A stretch of DNA of 34,405 nt, taken from assembly GCA_002633005.1 (NCBI GenBank), contig NMRA01000205.1:68565-102969 (forward strand). The letters run 5' to 3'. Under the pieces are notes generated by a model. It was not told the DNA's origin. It was given only the letters and a program-made list of their open reading frames with translations, and searched no databases. The DNA comes from Phoronis australis (Eukaryota; Phoronida; Phoronidae). Positions 10,576 through 22,500 of this stretch are shown one piece after another. Position 1 is the stretch's first letter. Each line of letters starts with the position of its first letter. The position numbers were made by a program, and so were the translations under genes.

Positions 10576-13500
10576 CTACGTACACAATAGTGAGTTATTT
10601 TAATAACAATATGTCAAAATAAAGTGTTTTACAATTAGTTTTCTCTCTTAGAAACACATGTCTACATTCGCCATGAGAATCTTATAATTTCGTGAAAAGT
10701 TTGAAAAGTAACATCACCCCTTTTAACCATGTCTAAGAACTGCAACACAAAAACATGAAATTTCTTTTTCAATCTTTATTGATGGAAAACACTTAGTTTC
10801 ACTTACAATATCGAGTGCCGTGCTGCACCAGTTACACTATATATTGAGTGCTGTGCTGCACCAACACTACATATTGAGTGCCGTGCTGCACCAACACTAC
10901 ATACTGAGTGCCGTGCTGCACCAACACTACATATTAAGTGCCGTGCCGCAGCAATTACACTACATATTGAGTGCCGTGCTGCACAAACACTACATGTTGA
11001 GTGCCGTGCTGCACCAACACTACATATTGTGTGCCGTGCTGCACCAACACTACATACTGAGTGCCGTGCTGCACCAACACTACATATTGAGTGCCGTGCC
11101 GCAGCAATTACACTACATATTGAGTGTCATGCTGTACCAAGACTACTGAGGTACTTTGAAGTTCAATAATTAGTAGTCCAAGTGTTGTGTTGTTAGACTA
11201 ACCTTTCAAGGCGATCAACGAACAATTACTTACCCAACTGGCAAATGATTCCGTAGAAACCAACAGGGCAGCGACATTTTCCAAACTCACAGACACCACC
11301 ATTTTTACAATCAGGTATACAAACAGAATCTAAAATAAAAGACAAACAGTTTGGAATCAATTTTAATTCCAAAAGATCACACCAATTCACAAGCTTTCAA
11401 GTGCCAATAAAATTTTTAAACCAAATTTAAAACATTAACGTTGAAAACCGACTAACAAAATTATCAAAATCTTAAAGATACAAATGGCTGCTATAATTTC
11501 AAAAGATTAGTGTTTTCATCATTCTAGATTTTAACCACAACTTTGGCAAAGCTAGACCAGTAAACAAATTGTTATTGATTTTTGAAAACTACGTTCTATT
11601 ACGGGCGACTATATTAACTAGATAGTACCTCCTTTTAGCATGTGAACTGAGAGCAGGAGGTAGTCAGTAATGGTGGTATTCATGGTATAAGGAGCCCACA
11701 TAACCTGATGGGATGCATTTCTCTGGAAAGGATCATTGTTTGACTAGTGTCACCTAGTGTGACTGGAGCCCACATAACCTGATGGGATGCATTTCTCTGG
11801 AAAGGATCATTGTTTGACTAGTGTCACCTAGTGTAGCTGGAGCCCACATAACCTGATGGGGTTCATTTCTCTGGAAAGGTTCATTGTTTGACTAGTGTCA
11901 CCTAGTGTAACTGGAGCTCCCACTGTAATGTTTTCTAAATGTTTGGTTAAAACATTGTAAATATTCCAGTTGATGATATAAGTTGTGATGAAGTGCGATT
12001 TCAACAAACATAGACCAACTGACCTGCACAAGTTCTCTTATCAGACCTTAGTCTCATGTTAGGTGGGCAAAGACAAGCGTAACTGCCGTACGTGTTCCGG
12101 CAGACGTGTGAACACAACTTTGTGTTCTCTCGGCATTCATCCATATCTGAAAAATATGGTGACCAACTGATCATTGCTGGTGGAACGACCAACCAGTTTC
12201 ACAAATGGCTGCATTTGATTGACTTTGCGGGTTCCATCATTGAGAACCAATCAGAAGTTTTAAACAGGTTGGCCAAGTGGAACCAGTGACGTCAATCAAG
12301 TGCATCCAATGTATCTGTAACATACATGGTGCATGATGGAGGCACTTTATAGAGCAGAGCCTAGTGTTCAAATCAACTAAACGTCAGGATACAGAACATT
12401 CGCACTAAAAATCAAAGGAATGGTGCAATGATAGAAACAGCACAATGTGCATCATTCAATGATAGAAACAGCACAATGTGCATCATTCAATGATAGAAAC
12501 AGCACAATGTGCATCATTCAATGATAGAAACAGCACAATGTGCATCATTCAATGATAGAAACAGCACAATGTGCATCATTCAATGATAGCAACAGCACAA
12601 TGTGCATCATTCCGGACAGACTTATGACACTCGTTCTTGGCAATTTCTTATGTCAAAGTCATCAGGACTTATGTATGAGACAACTGCACTAAATTTGGTC
12701 TCAAAACGTTATACTACATTACGGATTGAAATCAGTAAATTAGCTTGTGCAGGTGATTACATTTAAGTGCCGCAAGCAACGTGGATGTCTGTGTGATGGA
12801 AAGTAACTGGTTCCCTTTCCAAACGCCAAACGGAGTCGATCGAGTTACAAGACTCCATAATGTGAATCATGCCACAAAGAAGTCTACGGGATGGAAACCA
12901 GCTGGTTCCCTGCCTAAACACCAGACGAAGGTGGAGTTACAAGACTCCATATGTCTGGCAAGCTTTTGCCTGGCCTACCTGATTGACAAGATGAGCCTGT
13001 GAAGCCCGGGGCACAATGACAGACGCCACTCACACAGGTGCCACCATTCTGACAGCCAGGAAAACATTCAATTTGTTTGCATGTTCTACCATCGCTGTTT
13101 AAAGTATGACCTGAAACAAACCCAGAGCAATCTGTTGTCAACACCACGGCTAACTGTCATTTTTTCAACGGGCGGTATATCCAGTCATGTGTTCCAATTG
13201 TGCATTCTCTATGCAGCTTGAAACATATGCAAAACATGTCTTTCTCAAATATAACAAACCTAAATATTTAAGTTAGAACAAACTTGACAGACAATTACAA
13301 ATTTCCGCAACTCTTGATTTATGTGGAATTGACACAACAGTACTGTAAACTGTAATTTGCTAAATTTTATTTTGATACTTTGCTTTTTTGTCTTTGCTTA
13401 CTGCAAAAGCTGTGGGGGTCACCGAATTCATTCTCTACATGTTACAGAGGCCTTAACGGGGAAACCTATGGCAAAACATGAAATTCTGCTCTGAGTTACT

Positions 13501-16500
13501 AAAAGCCATTCCTAAGTAATGATTGGCATCCTTTTTAAAATGGTTTAATGTCGTCGTAGTATGCTAGTTTTATGTTTTAACGTCGTTAAGTTGCCAGGTT
13601 CACTGATTTTCTTACTGATTGCAGCCAAATAGTGCTTTTCTGGATTGTGATCAATACCCTGAGCTTTAGAATTTTGCCCTTTACCCATTAAAAATCTGTT
13701 ATCTTCTATTGATGCCCCCGTGTTTATTAGTACAAAATCTGGAAAACTAAAAGTCATTGAGTCACCACCCCAATTTTTGGCTAATTGAACAAATGACACA
13801 TGAACATTGGCCGTCTATAAATACTTGGTTAATGCATAACCAAATAACGTAATCAAACTTTTGAACTCAAACACCACCTTGGCACGATGTACAGTTTCTA
13901 CTCATGTCAACCGCAGGCACAAATTATCATTTTGTAACTCTTAAACCTTTTTGGATTTTAAGTGTTGACTCGTCTGCAGTGAAAACAGTTTTGAATGAAA
14001 ATGTGGACTATAATTTTAGTTTTAATTCAAATATGGAACATCAAAATGACTTGTTTCAGTCAACTTACCTGAAGGGCAGGTGCACTTGAAACTGCCAAAT
14101 GTGTTCATACAGCTATGTTCACAGTAATCAGTGAGCACTTGACACTCGTTGACATCTGTAATATTTAATAAGTTTTAATACCATGACTAAGAAATTCCCA
14201 CATCGGTATGAAAAAAGTTCTTACGTTGGTGACTTACCTTTCTAAAATCGGTATCATCCTTTTCCGTAAAAAATAAACAGATTAGAAATAATTCAAGCAC
14301 ATAGACTGGAACAGGCAGGATTGCTAAAGATTGTTCGCTGAACCTATTATTAAGTTCTTGTCACTAATCAGCACACACGTCTTGGGTGTTAATAAGCGGG
14401 TTTACTAAAACTTCCTTTACATACTGCAAGTTTTGTTTTTTCTGTCTTAAACATTACATAGTGAATTGTTCAATCGGTGGTTGCAGTCACCAAAACAAAG
14501 TTTTCAGTTGTACAGCAAATTTATATCTTCAGAAGGAAACTATTGAAAGTTTTGCGCAGTGGAGGAGCATAGCCACTTTGTTATTTAATTTTCACCCACC
14601 TTCTTGGCACATCTTGCCGCCTATTCCAGATTTACAAATACAGCCCACAGGGGTCATGGTACCACCATTAGCACACCCCGCTGGCTGGTCGCTACCAACA
14701 GCCTCACAATGGTTTCCTCTCCAAAGCTGACCTGATAAAAAAGCAAACTGTTGTGTAACTAAAGGGAATTTGTGAGTTGCTGCCCAAAACAACAACTATA
14801 GCAAAATAGAGCATCAACATACACTAATTACTTCTATGATTCACAGATTAACAACTATAGCAAAATAGAGCATCAACATACACTAATTACTTCTATGATT
14901 CACAGACTCACAGTTGGGCATCTAAGAAATATGTCAAGGTCTGTTTACATTTTGTGCATTTCTAAAGGAAACTTTACCTGGAGGACAGGTTGGTACTTGC
15001 ATTGTTTCCACATCAGGATCGATGGGCACACATACTGACCCCTGGACAGTGACGCTCGATATCAATCCTGGTGGACACTCGTTGTTACTTGATGGCTGAG
15101 GCTCTTCACATATAATACCTGTTTCTATTCTTGCCATGACCAAACCTGGCGGGCACTGGAAACCATCCGGCTGTTGTTGGCATCCATTGGAGCCACTGCA
15201 AGGCTGGTTGTCACCACAGTCTCCATTAACACATGGCTGCTTTCCACCACAGTTGCCATTCAAACAAAGCTGCGGACCACAGTTACTGCCACTGCAAGGT
15301 TGAACACCACCGGTGCACTCATCACTTGCACATGGCTGTTGATTGCGGGCACAATCAGTTCCAATGCAAGATTCAGCCTGGCACCCTCCCTGTGCACAAG
15401 GACCCTGGGTGCAGTCATTTCCCGTGCAATGAATCGAGGACACACCAGTACTTAAGCATCTGGCATCAGTGCAAACAGTACCTTGGGGGAGGGGACCAAA
15501 TGGCAGTGAAGAATCAAGAATGTCTTCTACGCATTCTGTCGTTGAACATGGGTTTCCAGCTGACGGTGGTACCTGACCGGACAATCCAGCAGAGTGACAC
15601 TCGTCAGACTTGCATGGACTACTGCTACCATCAACTTGTCCTGGATTACAGTCGTCACATAGGTTTTCAGAATACTCAGGTCGATTCGTTGTTCTATCGG
15701 AGAGTGGTGGTACATCCTTGCCAAACTTATTTAAGAAGCCATTTCTAGCTTTCTTGGAGTCATCTTTGCTGAAATGAGCAAAAGGGCTCACAGAGTCTGG
15801 TAAAGTATCCTTGCCAAACATATTGATGAATCCACCCACTCTTGCTCTGGATACCTTATCATCCTGTTTTCCATCATGGTGCTTTGGTAAGCTTGATGAT
15901 TGATGAGAACCGTCACAGTCATTGTGTTCACACGAGGCTGCTTGAGCGCCATCTTTGTCCTGATGGCCACTTTGGTGATCTGAACAGTCCAGGTTGAGAC
16001 AAGGTTGTACCTCAACACCAGGGACTTCAATGAGGCTTCCTTGCTGATGGCGCTGTTGATGATGATGCTGCTGTTCCTGTGGTGAAATATTGGCCACTGG
16101 TCCACTACAGCCACCATCTGCACATGGCGCACATCCACCATTACCACAAGGGACTTTCACCTTTTCATCACCATCAGCAGAAATCTGGCAGCCTGCACTA
16201 CCACAAGGGGACCCCTCACAGGGAGTGTTCGTACAGGGATTGCTGCCTTGTTGGGTCCACTGAACCTTGTCTCTACGGAACTGCGGTGGAGTTTGAGCAG
16301 AGTGTGAAGGAAAAAACAATGTCTTATCAAGAACTGCCCGTCGCTGCCCCTGAGTATATCCTCCCAAAGACGAATAAGAAATTGATGGCAAATCACCCAC
16401 TTTACGAGGTGGAATTTGCGCAGACGGTGTTTGTATGTGGTGAACTGTGTCCTGTTGCGGGACAAATAACGTGGCACTAAGACGACCATTTCCCTGATGC

Positions 16501-19500
16501 TGTGAGTACGCTGGACTAAACACCCTGTGATGCATCTGAGACTGTTGTTTCACTGGCTTGTGAAACTGTGATGTAACTAAACGAGACTGCCACTGTGAGG
16601 ACTGGGGTCTGGATCTGTGACCAGACTGGTGGTGTCCACTAAACAGCTGACGTCGACCCTGAGCTTGAGGAAACTGTTGATTGTACAAATTCGCTGTAAA
16701 CTGATGACTGTTGCCACGATGAGGTCTCCATTGGTTGTTGCCAGTGCTGAGCACAGTATGCTGTGATGGAACGTACAATGTGGCAGTAATGCCATTATTT
16801 GTTGCCATTTGGGCGTGACCTTGGGCGTGACCTTGGGCGTGACCCTGCTGCCACGATGCTCTCGTAACATGGCCACTGTTGTCAGTTTCAGAATATTGGT
16901 ATGGCCTCCGTATTTCCTGTCTTCTATGCTGCTGAAAGTATGGCCTCACATTTTCACGGTTGTTAGTTCCAGATGGGAAGAAAATTTCACCACCTTGTCT
17001 GTCAGCTGAGAATGCTTGCCTTCCCCGATGCAAGAGCCTGTTCTGGCTACCATAACCGTGGCGATACATACTATTTGACCCAGTCAAAGGTGGTCTCCGG
17101 GCATAATGCACTCGGCTTTGTGTAGGCACAGATAACACAGCTCTTACGCCTGCAGTATTCAGAGCCTGTCTGTAACCGGGCTCCAAAACTTGCGAAGTAC
17201 GTCCTCCAATGAACTGTGGTGAATATTCTCGTGTCCTTTCTGCCTGGTGACTAACAGGAGACATTCGGAGCCACTGCTGGAACTCCTGCTGGGCTGGAAT
17301 GTCTGAAGGGGTACCAGATGGAGGGGAGTCACAGCTACCATCAAGACAACTCGGTCCATCCAGCTGGACACAGCCTTTACCTTTGGGATGTGGTTTAGCA
17401 CCATTTTGACATCGACTCTCACCTGCAAATGGAAAGTTGGTTGAATTAAAGGATTAAATTTAATCTGTAAAAAAGAATTAGGTTTGAACTGATCACTCAA
17501 AACCATAATACATGTTCGACATTTGTGAAAAACGAGGTCAAGTTTTTACAGAAGACATGTCAGTTTATAGCCACTTTTAAAAAAGAATTGTAGTTAGTGG
17601 TTGCTATTGAAGAGGGTTAGGTATCATCAAATTCCTTTGAAACAACTCCCTCATTCATACTTACTGGGAATTCTATGTAACACCAACTTCTTGTATGCAT
17701 ACTGGAATTGCTATGAAATAGCTATTAAAGAGGCCTCGAATGTGAAAAACAGACTAACTTGCAATATTGAAAGTGGTTCTTTGCCACCTAAACAAAATTC
17801 AACCTGCTCACCAGGTAATTTTTGTGAATATTTTTAATTTCTGTTGACATCAAAGCATTTACTTTTAGTTTCAAATTTCACGAAAACAACCTGTCCACTG
17901 GTCGCCAATTCGTTCGTTTTTCTCCCAAAAGGCAAACCACGTCTCATTTGGTGTGACAAGACGTAAACGTAACACATTTCCCTTATATAGAAAATGTGAC
18001 CTTTGACCTCAAGCAACTGACTGTGAGAGCTTGCACCCATTTGTCATAAGTGGGAGATTAGAAACTCTGTGGTAACCACAGAGATTTTTCTTCGCGAGTA
18101 TTTCAAAAAACGTGAATTTTAGCAATTGTTTTCTGGAAATTTCCCCACAGAGCAAAGTGAATTACTCTGTACGAGACGTTGCATGATGGTACTTTAGTCG
18201 AGAATAGTTAAAAAGGTATTTTTGACAAGCTTCCATGTTCCACGCCTCTTTAAATTCATACTTACTGGAGTTTCTTATGTAATAAGAACTTCTTTTATTT
18301 CTATGAAATCATTACTTCTTTATACTTACTGAAGTCACCTAAGGCATGACAGCTCCTCCCATCACTGCTTAGTGTGAAGCCAGTGAAACATGCGCACATA
18401 AAGCTTCCGTGAGTGTTCACACATCGCTGGTCGCAGCCTCCATTTCTAAGACGGCGACACTCGTTGGTATCTAAACCCAAGGAGAGTAGTCAGTTTGTCA
18501 CCATAGTCAAATACTACAACGTTATAACTTTTATTTTTAGCAACTGAACAAAGTTTCACAACGAGAGTATGTAATGCTTCATTTTGGAGAACAACAAATT
18601 AAAAGAAATCCAAGGAATTCAATTATAATAGAAAGAAAAAATTTCCGGCTGCAGCTAATTTTTGTAAAAAAATCCCTTCACTGACTCACACATTACTAAG
18701 TTTTACTAAAGCATAAATTATTTACCTGTCACATTTCAACAACCATAAGACTAAGCAGGACCCTAAAAAGATGTCTAACGTTGAAATATCATAACTCAAA
18801 AATGGCAGATACTACACCATATGCACTGTTCTTCAAAACACTGTTAGGAAAGAACTGTTTTCAAAATAATCCAATTTTGCAAGTTGGACTCATGACTTTA
18901 AAAAAAAAACTTTAATGCATGAAATAAAAACAAAAAATAATAAGAAAACAGCGTAAAAATCTTACCACGACAACTGACACTATCGGCAGCCAGGGTAAAG
19001 CCACTCATGCATGAACAGCGGGGCACACCACGAGTCATGTGACAGTTCTGTGAACACTTGGGTGTCATGGTCATGCAGGTAAGGCCACCAAAGCTGGGTA
19101 AGCGCTGTGGCAGCTCTAAAAAATAGAAAATGTCAACAATTAATTTTACAGAAAGAATTCTTCAATTTGGGCAGTCGTTGCCGTGAATTCGCTTACAAGG
19201 AAAACATGCATTTCTAGAGATATGCAGGAATTTGGTTCTTCACCTGTGCTCTTATTGAGTGGCTTTAACCAGAATCAAAGCAAGTGCACGGCACCAACAT
19301 TGGACATAGTTGTGATGATCGCATTGTCCGGTGCACAGCACCAACATTGGACACAGTTGTGATGATTGCATTGTCTGGTGCACGGCACCAACATTGGACA
19401 CAGTTGTGATGATCGCATTGTCTGGTGCACGGCACCAACATTGGACACAGTTGTGATGATTGCATTGTCTGGTGCACGGCACCAACACTGGACACAGTTG

Positions 19501-22500
19501 TGATGATCGCATTGTCCGGTGCACGGCACCAACACTGGACACAGTTGTGATGATCGCATTGTCCGGTGCATGGCACCAACACTGGACACAGTTGTGATGA
19601 TCGCATTGTCCGGTGCAAGCGAGATCTAATTAAGCAGCCCTAAACTGTCTCTGCTTGTACATACTGTGAATTTTCAAAATGCATAAACCAATAATTTTTG
19701 TTAAAAATAAAAGTTACGGTGGTATTCACCTCAGCATAAAAAGCAACTTTGTAATGGTTTTTGATTTTTAAAAATTGACCTAATATGCTAAAATCACAAA
19801 CATTGGTTATGGATTGAAGAGAAACGGTTGTGCATATTGATATACGAATAAGAATGAAAATTTCCATTTTACAATCCAAAAAGCTTGTACGAATTATTTT
19901 TCCGACGCAAATATGTGTACGAACTATTTTTCTCTCAGACGCCTACTGTACGAACTGTTGGAGACAAACGGCATGTTTCAAGGGTCCTGTACGAACTAAT
20001 AGAGTGTACAAACTAGAGAAAATACTGTACTCAGAGGATTTACAAATGCTGAACATAATTAACAATGTGACATGGTTATATTCTATTAGTATTAAACGAA
20101 ACTACATTATGTTAAATAAAAACAACACATGTTGACCAATCATGTCAAATTACTTTATTCAAGGAGTAACATGCTACCGGAAAACTGTGATATTTGAGAG
20201 AATGTGCAAAATGATGGTAATCAGCAAAACACGTGTTGTAAAGACAAAGGCAAGCTTCAAAGTCCGAAAATGAGAAATTTCAAGCAATAGATGAGGTGGG
20301 TCAGTGGGGTAGATCTGACATCTTATGTTTCACTGACAATTAAAATCTGACACTGTATTGGCACTCAAGCTTAAAATAAAGTCAAAAGATACCAACCAAG
20401 CAAGAAACAAAACAATTAAATAATTTAGGTAGACTTGAGAATCAAAAATAAAATGACGAGAAAGGTATGAAACATGTTTAAAACCGCCCGGGTGAGAATT
20501 TGACACGTTTGACACGCTCTAGAAACGTGGAGTATTGGAACGCTCTAAAAACGTGTCGAACGTGGAAAACGTGGCGTGTCAAACGTGTAAAATGTAGCGT
20601 GCCAAACGTGTCAAGAACGTGTCAAAAACGTGTAATTTTCGTTCCAATACTCCACGTTTGACACGCTTAGCGTGTCAAACGTGGCGATAAGCGTGTAAAA
20701 CGTGGCGATAGTGTGTCGAACGTGGCGTGCCAAAACGTGGCAAAAACGTGGCACTTTTGACATGCTGGCGTGTCGAACGTGGCGATAAGCGTGTAAAATG
20801 TGGCGATAGCGTGTCAAACGTGGCGTGCCAAAACGTGGCAAAAACGTGGCACTTTTGACACGCTAGCGTGTCAAACGTGGCGATAGCATGTCGAATGTGG
20901 CTTGCCAAAACGTGGCAAAAACGTGGCACTTTTGACACCCTAGCGTGTCAAACGTGGCGCTTTTGACACGCTAGCCTGTAATCTGTGTCATTGCCATGGT
21001 AGCGACCCTACATTTAGCCTGAGGCCGTGTACAAGCCATAATGTTCTTGTTTATAGCAGCTCACCATCCACCATGGGAATCCATACTGAAAGCAAATGTA
21101 TAAAGGGATTTCTTCTTTAAGTTACAGTTTATTGTTACTGTTGATGTAAATAATCCAAAATGTGATAATGATATAGAATCATTAAAAGGATAATGTAACT
21201 ATCCAACTCTTACCACATACTGTTGTCACTAAATTTCATTTCATCTAGAATAACATTAACACAGAAATAAGAAAATGGTTCAACATACAAATTTGAAGTG
21301 CTTAAGCTGCTATATATATGCATATAAGTCTAAGCTTTTGAGTCAGGCCAGTTGCTTGAAAACAGTTTATGAAGTAAAGAACAGACGCACTTTGTAACAT
21401 CTTTGAATTACCAAGAGTGATTCAACATTTGTCATAACATTGAGTTCATGTTGATTTTGCAGCCCAAACCTCTAAACACAATGTCTTATCCTCATTCAAG
21501 CTGACACAAAATGTGAGTTGATCCAATAACAACAATATTATGAATTGATATACTACTGAAGATGAGAGGCGTTCCAACTTCATATATTAACTGCGTAGTC
21601 AACAGTTTCTACTGACTCTTGTTTTCTGTTACAATCAAACTTACCTGTAAAAAGAAGGACCATTTGCAAGAAAAGTTTATCAAGCCACTGTCAACCAGAG
21701 TATATACATACTAAACTTCTGTTAGAGCTGCACCACACTCGAAAACCATACTTCATAAGTGCTCTCCTGAGAGGACTGCACTCTCTGACAGCTAAACCAA
21801 CTGTAACTCAGTATTTGGATATTTCAATAGGCAGTGAAAACTTTTGTTGCAAACTCTTTGATGTTATTGAGGGAACATGTTTAATCATTCAAATTGGGTG
21901 ATTACCTCCCAGTGGCCTTTTCAGAACTGCCAAGCCTATTTAAATTGTATCTTTATTGAAGAGTTCTATCATATTTTACACGTTCGACACGCTAGCGTGT
22001 CAAAATTTTACACGTTCGACATGCTAGCGTGTCAAAATTTTACACGTTTGACACCATAGCGTGTCACATTTTACATGTTTGATATGCTAGCGTGTCAAAC
22101 TTTACACGTTTGACACGCTAACGTGGCAAATTTTACACGTTTGACACGCTAACGTGGCAAATTTTACACGTTTGACACGCTAACGTGGCAAATTTTACAC
22201 GTTTGACATGCTAACGTGGCAAATTTTACACGTTTGACACGCTGACGTGGCAAATTTTACACGTTTGACACGCTAGCGTGTCATGTTTTTACACGTTTTA
22301 CACGTTTTTTTTACACGTCTGACACGTTTGACACGCTCAAAAGCGTGTCAAACGTGTAAAATTCTCACCCGGGCAACGGTGGTTTGGTAAGTGGTCCTTT
22401 GTCAAGATCAACCCAAGTTGCTGTGGTTACTAGTAGTTATTTTGCAATATTTAAAACGCACCAAATCAAAAATGCATTTTTGACATTTCAGGCTGCAACT

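Noticed and set aside
10820-11149. 109-codon plus-strand frame
   Set aside because: A minisatellite whose units are multiples of three; intronic to the matrix gene on the other strand.
15174-15748. Plus-strand open frames of 93 and 171 codons
   Set aside because: They are antisense shadows of the giant exon; the minus frame has consistent splice sites and domain patterns.
16157-16876. Other minus-frame and plus-frame open stretches within the giant exon
   Set aside because: Overlapping shadows of a compositionally biased coding exon.
19252-19618. Three overlapping Cys-rich minus-strand open frames
   Set aside because: They are the three readings of a 47-bp tandem repeat, not genes.
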